DNA from: an uncultured Rickettsiales bacterium
Lineage (GTDB): Bacteria; Pseudomonadota; Alphaproteobacteria; Rickettsiales; UBA998
Reading direction: 5' to 3'
Assembly (NCBI GenBank): GCA_937982385.1
Contig: CALJMC010000043.1
Span: 1-14,981 of the forward strand
Length of the DNA stretch: 14,981 nt
Every line of letters starts with the position of its first letter. Positions within the stretch are counted from its first letter, which is position 1. A program made the position numbers and the translations under genes. This document shows, one piece after another, positions 14,436 to 14,981 of the stretch. The notes under the pieces were generated by a model. The model ran no database searches, was not told the origin of the DNA, and worked only from the letters and a program-made list of their open reading frames with translations.

Positions 14436-14981
14436 CTATGCGCGCCTTTGTATGTTTGACAATTTCAATAGTGCGGCGTCAATATCGGTTGTGCTCGGAG
14501 TAATCTCGAGATCAAATAACCATTTTTTTTCCGCTTCTTCTACTTCTTTACTATAATTTTTGCCTTTGTGAAAGAGGCAAAAAGATTTTTCTTCAAGGAA
14601 AGGGTGAGATAAAGCCAATAAACCACTTAAGTTGGCACATGCTCTTGATGTAACAATGCCGTATTTTTGATGAGGAATGTTCTCTGCTCGGTCACAGATG
14701 ATGTCATAGGAGGCATTAAGGTGGCGTCTTATTTCTTTGAGGAACAGCCCTTTCTTTTTATCTGAATCAACCAATGTGACTTTATGGTCCGTTGAGAGAC
14801 TTATGATAATGCCAGGCAGGCCCGCTCCGCTACCGATATCAAGTATTTCTGTCGGTTTAGAGGGTAGCAACGGAAGCATTTGCAACGAGTCTTCAATGTG
14901 CCGGTGCCATATATCTGACACGGTTGATGGTGCGATGAGGTTGATAGACTTGTTCCATTTCTCAAGAAGTGAAACATAGTG
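14436..14981 (-). CDS. rsmG: 16S rRNA (guanine-N7)-methyltransferase RsmG (partial, 5' end off the right edge)
   Basis: RsmG (GidB) methylates N7 of G527 in 16S rRNA using S-adenosylmethionine. The open frame runs through to the last base, so the gene begins outside the window. 181 residues are visible, about 20-30 short of the family length. A GTG at 14919-14921 could look like a start, but the residues before it (VSLLEKWNKSINLIAPST) are plain family sequence, so I reject it. The SAM-binding motif ILDIGSGAGLPGI and the conserved IWHRHIEDSLQ are clear. The C-terminal third (LFHKGKNY, then a charged helix) is typical. In alphaproteobacteria rsmG usually follows mnmG and precedes parAB near the origin, and parA does follow here with no gap. 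Confidence 0.95.
   Translation of the reverse strand, partial: HYVSLLEKWNKSINLIAPSTVSDIWHRHIEDSLQMLPLLPSKPTEILDIGSGAGLPGIIISLSTDHKVTLVDSDKKKGLFLKEIRRHLNASYDIICDRAENIPHQKYGIVTSRACANLSGLLALSHPFLEEKSFCLFHKGKNYSKEVEEAEKKWLFDLEITPSTTDIDAALLKLSNIQRRA

Noticed and set aside
14436..14921. rsmG starting at the GTG at 14919-14921
   Set aside because: The frame stays open to the window edge and the upstream residues are typical RsmG sequence, so the gene is cut by the window and does not start there.
1..14981. Mobile element, CRISPR, toxin-antitoxin, phage or defence genes
   Set aside because: Every substantial frame is accounted for by conserved housekeeping genes. XerC is chromosomal by its context and complete catalytic set, not an integron or phage integrase. 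No direct repeat arrays or terminal inverted repeats were seen.

Overview
This window is a gene-dense chromosomal segment of an alphaproteobacterium. That placement rests on four observations: an F1-only ATP synthase operon in the order atpHAGDC with no F0 genes beside it; priA directly upstream of that operon; an AtpG with the acidic insert typical of alphaproteobacterial gamma subunits; and the neighbourhoods rsmG-parA-parB and ppsR-aroE-coaE-dnaQ. Base composition looks moderate by eye (not counted), with no large shift that would suggest recent transfer. I cannot place it to order. There are no rRNA, tRNA, CRISPR, IS or phage genes.

Region 1 (1-5053, minus strand): the F1-ATPase operon atpH-atpA-atpG-atpD-atpC. 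It is transcribed leftwards from a good sigma70-type promoter at 5018-5046. atpC runs off the left edge. Region 2 (5054-7252, minus): priA, replication restart helicase. Region 3 (7314-9676, plus): a divergent operon of a transaldolase-family aldolase, a DUF484 protein and the tyrosine recombinase XerC. Region 4 (9679-14981, minus): a tightly packed run rsmG-parA-parB-ppsR-aroE-coaE-dnaQ, convergent with xerC. Gaps are 40 bp or less and there are several overlaps. rsmG runs off the right edge.

Region 4 looks replication-origin proximal. RsmG and ParAB normally sit near oriC in this class, and segregation (ParAB), proofreading (DnaQ), dimer resolution (XerC) and fork restart (PriA) all fall within about 10 kb. 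The metabolic genes cover shikimate, CoA, PEP-pyruvate control, pentose phosphate and ATP synthesis.

I looked for an unusual system and did not find a convincing one; this is essentially conserved housekeeping sequence. The points most worth a second look are the uncharacterised DUF484-XerC pair, the transaldolase-type active site of a gene usually named fructose-6-phosphate aldolase, the direct parB-ppsR-aroE junction without maf, and a hairpin in the xerC/dnaQ convergent junction. No stretch longer than about 125 bp lacks a gene.
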